Below are positions 7,518 through 15,812 of a DNA stretch of 32,674 bases, piece after piece (position 1 is the first letter of the stretch; every line of letters begins with the position of its first letter). Source of the DNA: an uncultured Bacteroidota bacterium (GTDB lineage Bacteria > Bacteroidota > Bacteroidia > 2-12-FULL-35-15). The position numbers and the translations under genes were made by a program. The notes beneath the pieces are model-generated. The model was not told the origin of the DNA. It saw nothing but the letters and a program-made list of their open reading frames with translations, and did no database searches. Where the stretch lies: contig CAIWDF010000049.1 of NCBI GenBank assembly GCA_903911435.1, forward strand, positions 1 through 32,674. The letters are read 5' to 3'.

Positions 7518-9470
7518 ATGAAAAAACTAATTGTAATTACCACTATTCTACTTCTCAATTTAGTTTGTAGAGCACAATTGCCTCCGGGAGTGTACACTTC
7601 TACTAACAAAAAAGCAATTTCAGCTTTCGAATCGGCAATGAAATATTATCAATCTAACAATGACGAAAAAGCAAGAGAAGAAGCTCTGAGAGCAATTGAG
7701 AAGGATGCAAACTTTGCCGAACCTCATTTACTGATTGCTGAAATTTATCAATCAAAAAAACAAACTCAAGAAGCAATTAATGAATATGTAAAGGCAATAA
7801 CAATTAACCCAGGATATAACCTTAGCAACTTTTACAATATAGCGATGCTCGAAATAAGCATTGGTAAATATGAAGATGCGAAAAAAGATTTCGAACGCTT
7901 TTTGAAAAAGCCAAATATCAATCCCGATTCAAAAGAAACTGCAGAGCGGAATTTAGATAATTGCAATTTCGCCATTGAAGCCATGAAACACCCAGTACCT
8001 TTCAATCCAAAGAATATGGGTGAAGCAATAAATTCTAATCTTGATGAGTATTTCCCTGCGATCACAGCCGATGACCAAACCTTTATATACACTAGAAATA
8101 ACCGAAACGAACAAGTTGCATTGCAAGAAGATTTCTTGGTAAGTAAAAAAGTGAATGGAGTGTGGTCACCCTCTGTATTAATCGGCAATGGAATCAACAC
8201 ATCGGGAAACGAAGGTGCTCCTGCCCTATCGGCCGATGGTGAGCTGTTGTTTTTTGTAGCTTGTCAAGATAGCCCTGATGGAAGCTATACAGGCGGAAGA
8301 AAAGGATTTGGCTCATGTGATATTTTCTATTCGCAAAAAGTTGGTAATGCTTGGTCAAAACCATACAACTTGGGGCCCAATATCAATACTAAAAACTTTG
8401 AATCGCAACCTTCTTTTTCGGCAGATGGCAAAACACTTTATTTTGTTAGCAATCGTGCGGGAGGCTTTGGTGGTGCCGACATTTATTTCTCCACGCTGCG
8501 GGAAGATGGGAGTTGGGGTATCCCTGTAAACATTGGCAATAAAATAAATACCCCAGGAAAAGAAGAGTCCGTATTCATCCATCCTGATGGAAAAACCCTT
8601 TATTTCAGCTCGAATGGACATGTTGGCATGGGAGGCTTAGATATCTATATGTCGCGCAAAGATGAGAAAGGAAACTGGGGAGCACCTGTAAACCTTGGTT
8701 ATCCAATCAATACATTTGTAGATGATAATAGTTTATTGATTAATGGGAATGGCGACATTGCCTACTTTGCAAGCAATAGACCGGGAGGTATAGGAGGTCT
8801 TGATATGTATCAATTCGAACTTTATGAAGCAGCAAGGCCAAGCAAAATAAATTATGTGAAAGGAAAGGTTTTCGATGCCAAGACTAAAGTTCCATTAGGC
8901 GCTCACTTCGAATTGATCGATTTAGAAACTTCGAAAACAATGATTATTTCGGATGCAAATAGCGGCAATGGAGAGTTCTTAGTGACCCTTCCGATTGATA
9001 AAAACTATGCATTAAATGTGTCTCAACCTGGGTATTTGTTCTATTCCGAAAACTTTTCGTTGAAAGGACTTAGTGACAATAGTAAACCTTACACATTGGA
9101 TATTCCTTTGCAACCAATAGATACAGGGAATGTGGTAGAGTTGAAGAACATATTTTTTGAAACTGCAAAGTTCGACTTGAAACCAGAATCGAAAGCTGAG
9201 TTGAATAAGTTAGTTTCGTTTTTAATTCTAAACAAAACGATGCGAATTGAACTAAGCGGACATACGGACAATGTAGGAGATAAAAAATCGAATCAGTTGT
9301 TGTCGCAAAACAGAGCTAAATCGGTTTACGATTATTTAATATTAAATGGAATCGATGCCAAACGTCTTTCCTTTAAGGGATATGGAGATACTAGACCAAA
9401 AGTAAAAAACGATTCAGATAGTAATAGAGCGTTGAACCGAAGAACTGAATTTAAGGTAATAGGGAAATAA
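7518..9470 (+). CDS. TPR / PD40 beta-propeller / CRD / OmpA-domain protein, PorE-like
   Basis: The start at 7518 places a signal peptide (MKKLIVITTILLLNL, cleavage near CRA-Q) at the N-terminus; the frame extends upstream without such a sequence. Four modules follow: TPR-like helices (about 30-155), PD40 propeller blades with repeated 'SADGKTLYFVSNR' and 'GGxDIY' words (about 175-435), a carboxypeptidase-regulatory-like beta domain (about 445-530), and an OmpA peptidoglycan-binding domain (540-650) with 'LSGHTDNVGD' and 'NRALNRRTEFKV'. This order matches PorE (PG1058 type), a periplasmic T9SS component that binds peptidoglycan. Bacteroidota carry many paralogues with this architecture, so orthology is not proven. 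A T9SS cargo gene lies about 3.5 kb upstream. Confidence 0.85.
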   Translation: MKKLIVITTILLLNLVCRAQLPPGVYTSTNKKAISAFESAMKYYQSNNDEKAREEALRAIEKDANFAEPHLLIAEIYQSKKQTQEAINEYVKAITINPGYNLSNFYNIAMLEISIGKYEDAKKDFERFLKKPNINPDSKETAERNLDNCNFAIEAMKHPVPFNPKNMGEAINSNLDEYFPAITADDQTFIYTRNNRNEQVALQEDFLVSKKVNGVWSPSVLIGNGINTSGNEGAPALSADGELLFFVACQDSPDGSYTGGRKGFGSCDIFYSQKVGNAWSKPYNLGPNINTKNFESQPSFSADGKTLYFVSNRAGGFGGADIYFSTLREDGSWGIPVNIGNKINTPGKEESVFIHPDGKTLYFSSNGHVGMGGLDIYMSRKDEKGNWGAPVNLGYPINTFVDDNSLLINGNGDIAYFASNRPGGIGGLDMYQFELYEAARPSKINYVKGKVFDAKTKVPLGAHFELIDLETSKTMIISDANSGNGEFLVTLPIDKNYALNVSQPGYLFYSENFSLKGLSDNSKPYTLDIPLQPIDTGNVVELKNIFFETAKFDLKPESKAELNKLVSFLILNKTMRIELSGHTDNVGDKKSNQLLSQNRAKSVYDYLILNGIDAKRLSFKGYGDTRPKVKNDSDSNRALNRRTEFKVIGK

Positions 9471-9476
9471 TAAATC

Positions 9477-10097
9477 CTAAAGGAATTCTTCGATGATTCC
9501 TAGTCCCTGACGCAATACGGTATAATCACCTTCGGTGCAATCCACAATGGTAGAAGCTTCATTATTGCCGTAACCACCAGCTATCACAATGTCAACAATG
9601 TCCTGATACTTTTCGTGAATCAATTCCGGATCGGTGGTGTATTCAATTATTTCATCATCATCATGAACAGAGGTGCTCATGATGGGATTTCCAAGATGTT
9701 TTACAATTTCCAAACAAATCAAATTATTTGGAATTCTTATCCCAACCGTTTTCTTTTTACTTTTAAATAGTTTGGGTACGTTATTATTTGCTTCCAAAAT
9801 AAAAGTAAAAGGACCAGGAAGGGCTTTCTTCATCAATTTATAAGTGGCAGTGTTGATTGGTTTCGTGAAATCGGAAAGATGACTCAAATCGGAACAAACA
9901 AAAGAGAAATTGGCTTTTTCTGGATCAATTCCTTTTATTTTGCAAACACGCTCTACCGCTCGTTGTTTATTAATATCACATCCGATTCCGTAAACAGTAT
10001 CCGTTGGGTAAATAACAACTCCTCCGTCACGTAAACATGCAACCACTTGAGCAATTTCCTCAAAGTTGGGTTTGTCTGGATTAATCCTAAGTAACAA
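9477..10097 (-). CDS. YciO-type member of the Sua5/YciO/YrdC family
   Basis: The family includes enzymes that make threonylcarbamoyl-AMP for tRNA t6A. This 206-residue protein has the 'YPTDTVYGIGCDI' core at about 33-45 and aligns over its length with E. coli YciO, including 'FSFVCSDLSHLS', 'LMKKALPGPFTFIL' and 'KKTVGIRIPNN'. Two TsaC/Sua5 features are altered: the KxR motif reads 'CKIKGID' with no Arg, and the S-x-N motif reads 'MSTSVH'. The TTG start at 10097 fits the YciO N-terminus, and no ATG is near. It may act in t6A synthesis or have a separate YciO role. It converges on the PorE-like gene with a 6-nt gap. Confidence 0.8.
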   Translation of the reverse strand: MLLRINPDKPNFEEIAQVVACLRDGGVVIYPTDTVYGIGCDINKQRAVERVCKIKGIDPEKANFSFVCSDLSHLSDFTKPINTATYKLMKKALPGPFTFILEANNNVPKLFKSKKKTVGIRIPNNLICLEIVKHLGNPIMSTSVHDDDEIIEYTTDPELIHEKYQDIVDIVIAGGYGNNEASTIVDCTEGDYTVLRQGLGIIEEFL

Positions 10098-10138
10098 AAT
10101 TAGCGAATTGAATATTAATTTAAGTCCTTTCTATGTTC

Positions 10139-10786
10139 TTACTTTTTTGCATCTGCTAAGAACTGAGCTAATCCATTATCCGTAAGAGGATGTTTTAGCA
10201 ATGCGAGTATCGCACTTAATGGACATGTTGCAACATCTGCACCTATCAACGCACAATCAACAATGTGCATAGGGTGACGAACTGAAGCAGCTAGAATTTT
10301 AGTTTCGTATCCGTAGTTATCATATATCACTCGAATATCTTCGATTAAACGAAGTCCATCTGTTGAAACATCGTCCAATCTTCCAATAAAAGGTGAGACG
10401 TAAGTTGCTCCTGCCTTTGCAGCCAACAATGCTTGACCAGCGGAAAACACTAGGGTGCAGTTGGTACGAATTCCTTTATCGGTGAAATATTTAATTGCTT
10501 TTATACCATCTTTTATCATAGGTACCTTCACCACAATTTGTTTATGTAAGGCAGCCAAAGCCTCACCTTCACGCACCATTCCTTCGAAATCAGTGGCAAT
10601 AACTTCAGCACTAACATCTCCAGTAACAATATTACAAATTGCCACATAGTGTTTCAAAATATTGTCCGCCCCTTTTATACCCTCTTTCGCCATTAATGAA
10701 GGGTTGGTAGTCACACCGTCCAAAACACCTAAGTCTTGAGCTTCTTTTATTTGATCTAAATTGGCAGTATCGATGAAAAATTTCAT
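10139..10786 (-). CDS. fsa: fructose-6-phosphate aldolase / transaldolase, small type
   Basis: This is a class I aldolase of the short transaldolase family, acting on sugar phosphates in the cytoplasm. The 215-residue length fits FSA/TalC-type proteins. K87 in '[10 protein letters not shown]' is the Schiff-base lysine. Other landmarks are '[13 protein letters not shown]' at the start, '[13 protein letters not shown]' at 24-36 and '[14 protein letters not shown]'. The start is ATG 10786, since an extension to 10855 would add 23 unrelated residues and cross the promoter. Family members are annotated either as transaldolase or as fructose-6-phosphate aldolase, and the sequence alone does not decide the main reaction. 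Confidence 0.9.
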   Translation of the reverse strand: MKFFIDTANLDQIKEAQDLGVLDGVTTNPSLMAKEGIKGADNILKHYVAICNIVTGDVSAEVIATDFEGMVREGEALAALHKQIVVKVPMIKDGIKAIKYFTDKGIRTNCTLVFSAGQALLAAKAGATYVSPFIGRLDDVSTDGLRLIEDIRVIYDNYGYETKILAASVRHPMHIVDCALIGADVATCPLSAILALLKHPLTDNGLAQFLADAKK

Positions 10787-10825
10787 ATTGTATATATTGG
10801 TTGATTTAAAAATTGAATTAGGTCG

Positions 10826-10833
10826 CAAAGTTA
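10826..10833 (-). promoter_or_regulatory. -7 promoter box of fsa
   Basis: Read on the minus strand this is TAACTTTG, a match to TAnnTTTG, and it lies 39 nt before the ATG at 10786. The -33 element is weak. Confidence 0.45.
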
Positions 10834-10938
10834 GAAAATTACCTCCTACTGCCATTGAACTTAAACGAAATGTGAATAAGTCTTAATAACATTTATCGGG
10901 AATTAAAGAAGGAGAAATTTGGAAAAGAGAAAAAAGAA

Positions 10939-11034
10939 GGGGTAAGCTACTTAAATCGCACCGCTCAACCTAGTACCTTTGCTTGCTTCCGCACCTGGAG
11001 GGTTGAAGGGAGCTGGTCGTATAAGACTTACCCC
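10939..11034 (-). ncRNA. ffs: signal recognition particle RNA, small bacterial type
   Basis: The minus strand folds as a 96-nt SRP RNA. The ends pair perfectly (GGGGTAAG with CTTACCCC). The apex carries the universal domain IV signature 'CCAGGTGCGGAAGCAAGCA', with the GGAA tetraloop at 10987-10990 (plus coordinates) and the asymmetric Ffh-binding loop. There is no Alu domain, as expected for this phylum. A consensus promoter begins 5 nt upstream of the 5' end and a T-rich stretch follows the 3' end. With Ffh it targets membrane and exported proteins. Confidence 0.93.
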
Positions 11035-11038
11035 GACA

Positions 11039-11068
11039 CAAAAGTAAATATTTTATTTGATAAGACAA
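11039..11068 (-). promoter_or_regulatory. promoter of the SRP RNA
   Basis: On the minus strand this reads TTG (11068-11066), a 19-nt spacer and TACTTTTG (11046-11039). Four bases separate the box from the start of the mature RNA stem, which gives an internal estimate of box-to-start distance in this genome. Confidence 0.75.
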
Positions 11069-11294
11069 TGAAATAGTTTTGAAATAAGACATCACAAAAA
11101 GTAAATCTTATCAGTCTCCCGATTGAGTAAATTGAATTTCGAGTCGAAATCAAGTTTCATGGAGGTTCCAAACAATTTAGTCATTAAGAATAAACAATCT
11201 GATTAAGCCATCAAAGAAGCTCAGAAGATGTAAATTTTTTTTTTATGCATAAGGAGGGCTAAGAAATTTGTACATAATTATTTTGTTATTTGTT

Positions 11295-11302
11295 TATCTT
11301 TG
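11295..11302 (+). promoter_or_regulatory. -7 promoter box of the family 2 glycosyltransferase
   Basis: TATCTTTG ends exactly 6 nt before the ATG at 11309. The nearest upstream TTTG (11267-11270) is 24 nt away, longer than usual. The gap from the SRP promoter (11069) to here is about 225 nt of AT-rich sequence in which I see no other feature. Confidence 0.55.
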
Positions 11303-11308
11303 CCGCTA

Positions 11309-12259
11309 ATGAATATATCAGTAGTAATACCATTATTTAATGAAGAGGAATCTTTGCCAGAACTTTGCGAATGGATAAGTAAAGTGATGACAACAAATTC
11401 CTATTCCTATGAGATCATACTTATTGACGATGGTTCAAAAGATTCTTCTTGGAAAGTAATTGAGACGCTTTCTGAATCCAATCGTAATATAAGAGGAATC
11501 AAATTTAGACGTAACTACGGCAAATCGGCCGCACTTAATGTTGGCTTTGAAGCTTGTCTAGGTGATGTTGTAATTACTATGGATGCCGATTTACAAGACT
11601 CCCCGGATGAAATTCCAGATTTATATAAAATGATTACTGAGCAAGGACTTGACTTAGTTTCTGGATGGAAACAAAAACGCTACGACCCTATCAGTAAAAC
11701 CATACCAACCAAATTATTCAATTGGGCAACGCGAAAAGCAAGTGGTATAAACAATTTACACGACTTTAATTGTGGATTAAAAGCCTATAAAAAAGATGTG
11801 GTAAAGAATATTGAAGTTTATGGGGAAATGCATCGTTATATTCCTGTAATCGCTAAGTGGGCTGGATTTGTAAAGATTGAAGAAAAAGTAGTGACACATA
11901 GAGAGCGAAAATATGGAGTTACAAAGTTTGGACTAGAACGATTTATCAATGGTTTTCTTGATTTACTATCCATTACATTTGTCTCTAAATTTGGAAAAAG
12001 GCCAATGCACTTTTTCGGTCTCTGGGGTACACTTTCCTTCTTTTTTGGAGGTCTCGTTTCTCTTATTTTGATAGTCGAAAAAGTTTATAAATCACACTAC
12101 CTTATTCCTACACGCGATGTCACCGACAAGCCATTATTTTATCTTGCACTGGCTGCTATGATTATCGGAACACAATTATTTTTAGCTGGATTCTTAGGGG
12201 AGATGATATCTAGAAACTCAAATGACCGAAACCGTTATCAGATTGAAAAAAAAATATAG
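11309..12259 (+). CDS. family 2 glycosyltransferase, GtrB/DPM1-like with two C-terminal TM helices
   Basis: The family transfers a sugar from a nucleotide sugar to a polyprenyl-phosphate carrier on the cytoplasmic face of the membrane. The 316-residue protein has a GT-A domain with 'SVVIPLFNEEESLPEL' at the start, 'ILIDDGSKDSS', and the metal-binding 'MDADLQDSP' near residue 92. The acceptor region has 'DFNCGLKAY', and 'HRERKYGVTKF' follows. Two hydrophobic segments near 230-255 and 272-300 anchor it in the membrane. The start is ATG 11309. An in-frame TTG at 11300 lies inside the -7 box and is rejected. No polysaccharide cluster surrounds it, so the substrate is open. Confidence 0.88.
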   Translation: MNISVVIPLFNEEESLPELCEWISKVMTTNSYSYEIILIDDGSKDSSWKVIETLSESNRNIRGIKFRRNYGKSAALNVGFEACLGDVVITMDADLQDSPDEIPDLYKMITEQGLDLVSGWKQKRYDPISKTIPTKLFNWATRKASGINNLHDFNCGLKAYKKDVVKNIEVYGEMHRYIPVIAKWAGFVKIEEKVVTHRERKYGVTKFGLERFINGFLDLLSITFVSKFGKRPMHFFGLWGTLSFFFGGLVSLILIVEKVYKSHYLIPTRDVTDKPLFYLALAAMIIGTQLFLAGFLGEMISRNSNDRNRYQIEKKI

Positions 12260-12266
12260 GAATTAC

Positions 12267-12977
12267 TTAATTGATTAAAAAGATTGTCGGCTTTTTGTAA
12301 ATGTCCGGCAATTTTTTTTTCCACTCGCTTATTGATTTTGTTTTAATAAATTGAGTTGAGAGAGTAATATCAGTACCGATACATAACTGAGTTGAAGGCT
12401 CACAACTTGATAGAATATCCTCTAATAAATGTAAGTTTCTATAAGGTGTTTCAATAAATATTTGTGTTTGATTTTTCCGATGAGCTAATCTCTCAATATC
12501 TTTCAATTTTAGAATTCGTTCCCCGCGTTCTTTGGGCAAGTATCCATTAAAAGTAAAGTTTTGACCATTAAAACCACTCGCCATTAATGCCAATAAAATT
12601 GATGATGGACCAACCAATGGAATTACTTCAATATTCTTCCGGTGAGCAATCTTTACAACCTCCGAACCGGGGTCAGCAACAGCAGGGCATCCTGCTTCTG
12701 ACAAAACACCTATATTCTTTCCTTGGTCAATGTTGTTTAAATAAGAAGCTATTTCAGTAGATTTAACATGTTGATCAATGGGATGTAATATTATCTCTTG
12801 TAAACTTTTTTTAATTCCCATCTTTTTTAAAAAATGACGGGCAGACTTTTCATTTTCTACAACATACTCATCAATAGTATTTATAATCTGGTTCACACTT
12901 GTAGGTAATACATCGCCAACCTCACTTGTATCTCCTAATGTGGTAGGAATTAAATATAATTTACCTCTTTCGTTCAT
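12267..12977 (-). CDS. SAM-dependent methyltransferase, RsmI-like (tetrapyrrole methylase fold)
   Basis: RsmI 2'-O-methylates C1402 of 16S rRNA. This 236-residue relative has the N-terminal 'LYLIPTTLGD', the SAM-pocket segment 'GVLSEAGCPAVADPG' at about 95-109, 'VIPLVGPSSILLALMASGF', and 'FNGYLPKERGER'. It is shorter than the roughly 280-residue E. coli enzyme and lacks the C-terminal extension, as in a Bacteroidota subgroup annotated only as SAM-dependent methyltransferase. Full RsmI function is therefore inferred. It follows the phosphatase gene after 9 nt on the same strand, suggesting co-transcription. It converges with the glycosyltransferase, leaving a 7-nt gap. Confidence 0.83.
   Translation of the reverse strand: MNERGKLYLIPTTLGDTSEVGDVLPTSVNQIINTIDEYVVENEKSARHFLKKMGIKKSLQEIILHPIDQHVKSTEIASYLNNIDQGKNIGVLSEAGCPAVADPGSEVVKIAHRKNIEVIPLVGPSSILLALMASGFNGQNFTFNGYLPKERGERILKLKDIERLAHRKNQTQIFIETPYRNLHLLEDILSSCEPSTQLCIGTDITLSTQFIKTKSISEWKKKLPDIYKKPTIFLIN
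12283..12320 (+). terminator. Rho-independent terminator of the glycosyltransferase gene
   Basis: ATTGTCGG (12283-12290) pairs with CCGGCAAT (12305-12312) through one U-G pair, followed by T residues to 12320. It lies just after the + strand gene but inside the 3' coding end of the convergent methyltransferase gene. Confidence 0.65.
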
Positions 12978-12986
12978 CTTGAATTA

Positions 12987-13469
12987 TTAATTATTGAGTT
13001 TACTTTCGCTATTCAAAGCAATTAATGAATTCGAAATGCTTTCACAGGCTTTCTCTAAAATGAAGAACACGTTTTCAAAAGCGTCTTCATTTCCATAATA
13101 AGGATCAGGTACAGCTATGTTTGCATTTGGGTAAACTCGGTTCAATATAAGTTCAACCTTTTGTCGATCAATTTCATTTCTAGCCAAAGAAATTACGTCA
13201 TTATAATTATTTGAATCCATAACAAAAATGTAATCGAAGTCATCAAAGTCCTTTACCGTAAATTGTCTTGCTTTTAGTTTCGAAATATCAACATGATGTT
13301 TGAGTGCATTTTCTACCGACCGTTTATCTGGATGTTGTCCTATATGATAATTAGAAGTGCCTGCAGAGTCGATGAAGACATTGGCGCTTGTAACTTCTGA
13401 TCTTAAAATACCTTCAGCAAGTGGAGATCTGCAAATATTCCCTAGACAGACCATTAATATTCTTGTCAT
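12987..13469 (-). CDS. low-molecular-weight protein tyrosine phosphatase
   Basis: The 160-residue cytoplasmic phosphatase has the P-loop C8-LGNIC-R14-S at the N-terminus and the general-acid D122 in 'PDPYYG'. A Tyr pair follows that aspartate, as in the active low-molecular-weight class. Bacterial members act on tyrosine kinases of polysaccharide export or on arginine phosphate. No kinase partner is nearby. It lies between dnaA and the RsmI-like gene. Only about 20 nt separate its ATG from the dnaA terminator hairpin, so its promoter must overlap that hairpin or depend on read-through. Confidence 0.92.
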   Translation of the reverse strand: MTRILMVCLGNICRSPLAEGILRSEVTSANVFIDSAGTSNYHIGQHPDKRSVENALKHHVDISKLKARQFTVKDFDDFDYIFVMDSNNYNDVISLARNEIDRQKVELILNRVYPNANIAVPDPYYGNEDAFENVFFILEKACESISNSLIALNSESKLNN

Positions 13470-13490
13470 TTCGATAATGATTAATTGCTT

Positions 13491-13535
13491 AAAACAAAAA
13501 CAGGAATCAGATTTCCTGATTCCTGTTTTTGTTTT
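13491..13535 (-). terminator. strong terminator downstream of dnaA
   Basis: A perfect 20-bp inverted repeat (13491-13510 and 13516-13535) with a 5-nt loop begins one base after the dnaA stop codon. On the minus strand the 3' arm ends in TTTTTGTTTT. The symmetry would allow it to act on both strands. Confidence 0.85.
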
Positions 13536-13536
13536 A

Positions 13537-14976
13537 TTATTGAATGGTGATTTTTTTATTCAAATCGTCAATGTATGTTTTGAATCGTTTGTCTGTATCC
13601 ATCAAATTGTTTACGGTTCGACAAGCATGAAGAACAGTCGCGTGATCCTTACCTCCACAATGTAAACCAATAGTTGCTAATGAAGACTTTGTCATACATT
13701 TAGAAAAATACATCGCTATTTGACGAGCCTGAACCACTTCACGTTTCCGTGTTTTTGATTTCAATAATTCGAGTGGTAATTCAAAATAATCACAAACTAC
13801 TTTTTGTATATAATCAATCGACACCTCTCTAGCTGTGTTTTTCACAAATTTGTCAATCATCTGTTTCGCTAACTCAAGCGTAATTGCCTTTTTATTCATT
13901 GAAGCTTGAGCTAACAATGAAATAAGAGCTCCTTCAAGTTCGCGAACATTGGTAGAAATACTATACGCTAAATATTCGATTACATCATATGATATAATAT
14001 CAACAAGACCGTCAGCATATACCTTCTTCTGGAGAATTGCCACCCTAGTTTCCAAATTTGGTGTTTGTAAATCTGCTGCTAAACCCCATTTAAAACGAGA
14101 AAGTAAACGCTGCTCAAAACCTTGCATTTCAACTGGAGGTTTATCAGCAGTTAATATAATTTGTTTACCAGATTGGTGTAGGTGATTAAAAATATGAAAG
14201 AATACATCTTGTGTTTTTTCCTTACCCGCAAAATATTGAACATCATCTATTATCAAAACATCAATCATTTGATAAAAGTGAATAAAATCATTCTGATTAT
14301 TATTTCGAACAGAATCAATGTATTGTTGAGTAAATTTTTCGGATGAAACATAAAGAACTGTCTTATTAGGGAATTCACTTTTTATTTGAATACCAATCGC
14401 GTGAGACAAATGTGTTTTTCCAAGTCCAACACCGCCATAAATCAATAGTGGGTTAAAAGAAGTTCCGCCTGGTTTTTCAGCGACTGCAAACCCCGCAGCC
14501 CTTGCTAAACGATTACAGTCTCCTTCAATAAAATTATCAAACGAATAATTAGGATTAAGTTGCGAATCTACATTAACCTTCTTTAATCCCGGAATAATGA
14601 AAGGATTACGAATGCTATTATTATTTAAATCAATCGGCATAGAAACCGAAGGGTTTTTTAATTCCTTTTTATTGTTAGTGGGAATTTTAACAGTATATGG
14701 TTTCGAAGTATTATTATAATTGTTCTCCATAATAATGCTGTATTCCAACCTTCCCTCATTCCCTAACTCCTTTTTAATAGTCTTCTTCAATAAAACTATA
14801 TAGTGTTCTTCTAACCATTCATAAAAAAATTGACTCGGAACTTGAAGAGTAAGTACACTATTTGTTAGTTTAATTGGTTTAATAGGCTCGAACCAAGTTT
14901 TATAACTTTGTGAACTCACGTTGTCTTTAATTACTGAGAGGCAACTCTCCCATACTTTTGTAAATGATTTCTCCAT
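13537..14976 (-). CDS. dnaA: chromosomal replication initiator DnaA
   Basis: DnaA binds oriC and opens it in its ATP form. The 479-residue protein has an N-terminal DnaB-interaction domain (1-85), a variable linker (about 86-140), the AAA+ domain with Walker A 'GGVGLGKT' at 181-188 and Walker B 'LIIDDVQ' at 241-247, and a C-terminal DNA-binding domain with the signature 'GGKDHATVLHACRTV' at 441-455. The length is normal. The start at 14976 fits the family N-terminus (MEKSFTKVWESCL). parA and parB lie about 8 kb away, which suggests that this part of the chromosome is near the origin. Confidence 0.97.
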   Translation of the reverse strand: MEKSFTKVWESCLSVIKDNVSSQSYKTWFEPIKPIKLTNSVLTLQVPSQFFYEWLEEHYIVLLKKTIKKELGNEGRLEYSIIMENNYNNTSKPYTVKIPTNNKKELKNPSVSMPIDLNNNSIRNPFIIPGLKKVNVDSQLNPNYSFDNFIEGDCNRLARAAGFAVAEKPGGTSFNPLLIYGGVGLGKTHLSHAIGIQIKSEFPNKTVLYVSSEKFTQQYIDSVRNNNQNDFIHFYQMIDVLIIDDVQYFAGKEKTQDVFFHIFNHLHQSGKQIILTADKPPVEMQGFEQRLLSRFKWGLAADLQTPNLETRVAILQKKVYADGLVDIISYDVIEYLAYSISTNVRELEGALISLLAQASMNKKAITLELAKQMIDKFVKNTAREVSIDYIQKVVCDYFELPLELLKSKTRKREVVQARQIAMYFSKCMTKSSLATIGLHCGGKDHATVLHACRTVNNLMDTDKRFKTYIDDLNKKITIQ

Positions 14977-15398
14977 CCGGTACTAAATGTCTAAAAAATG
15001 TGTATTTTATATTAATATCTTGTAGTTATTGTCTTTTCGGCTATTTCGCTGTAAATATATACAACTTTATCAAAGTCGGAACAAAATATTCAAAAAAAAA
15101 GTTGAAAATATTTTCAAGTTCCTATTGACTTTTTGAAAAATTTAATTTTGGGTGTGCACAAAAAGATATTAATAATATTTCTGTATCGAATTCCTTAAAC
15201 CCCCTTTTAAAAAAGGCATTTGGAGCACTTAGACTCAAATTACTCATTAAACCATTAATCGCAAATAATTGAACATCAAAAAATCAACACAATGGTACGT
15301 AATTAAAAATCGAAGTTAAAATTTTCTCTTAAAAATATAATTATTAAAATTAATTTTGGTTCGAGATTTATTGTATATTTCCAACAATTTCTTGAATT
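14977..15398. other. AT-rich spacer upstream of dnaA
   Basis: This 422-bp non-coding stretch separates the divergent dnaA and thioesterase genes. It holds a perfect 16-bp palindrome TTGAAAATATTTTCAA (15102-15117) and, on the minus strand, TTGTGCACA (15161-15153), one base from the DnaA-box form TTATNCACA. A TAnnTTTG match on the plus strand (15143-15150) has no suitable -33. I do not see the clustered DnaA boxes needed to call an origin, nor a clear dnaA promoter. Confidence 0.5.
15351..15358 (+). promoter_or_regulatory. possible -7 box of the thioesterase gene
   Basis: TAATTTTG matches TAnnTTTG and lies 40 nt before the ATG at 15399. No -33 TTTG is present at the usual distance. Confidence 0.35.
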
Positions 15399-15812
15399 AT
15401 GTATACATCAGAAACAACAGTGCGAGTACGTTATGCAGAAACCGACAAAATGGGCTATGTCTACTATGGGAATTATGCACAATACTATGAAGTAGGGCGA
15501 GTAGAAGCATTGAGAACATTAGGAAGCAGTTACAAGGAAATGGAAGACAATGGTATTATGTTGCCTGTCTATTTATGTGATATAAAGTACATCAAACCTG
15601 CTGTGTATGACGACTTGCTTGTTATAAAAACTACAATTAAAGAAATTCCTACCGCAAAAATCACATTTGATTACGAAATTTATAATCAAAAAAATGAATT
15701 AATAAATAAAGGAAGTACGTCTCTTGTATTTATCAATATGACTAATAATAAGCCATGTGCAGCGCCAGAATCATTCTTAGCTAAAATAAGAAAGTACTTT
15801 GAAACTAAATAA
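15399..15812 (+). CDS. acyl-CoA thioesterase, YbgC/4HBT hotdog family
   Basis: The 137-residue protein is a single hotdog domain. The N-terminal '[19 protein letters not shown]' is the active-site signature of the 4-hydroxybenzoyl-CoA/YbgC group, with the conserved Asp in 'ETDKMG', followed by the '[11 protein letters not shown]' helix. Members hydrolyse short acyl-CoA or acyl-ACP substrates in the cytoplasm, and YbgC is linked to the Tol-Pal envelope system in proteobacteria. No tol genes are here. Its last 8 bases overlap the end of the convergent lolD-like gene. Confidence 0.88.
   Translation: MYTSETTVRVRYAETDKMGYVYYGNYAQYYEVGRVEALRTLGSSYKEMEDNGIMLPVYLCDIKYIKPAVYDDLLVIKTTIKEIPTAKITFDYEIYNQKNELINKGSTSLVFINMTNNKPCAAPESFLAKIRKYFETK

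Noticed and set aside
10095-10102. TAATTTTG (minus strand) as the promoter of the YciO-type gene
   Set aside because: It overlaps the only plausible start codon (TTG 10097), so transcription from it would begin inside the gene. No -33 is present.
14977-15398. Chromosome origin (oriC) upstream of dnaA
   Set aside because: Only one near-match to a DnaA box was found, and no cluster of boxes or clear unwinding element. AT-richness alone is not enough.
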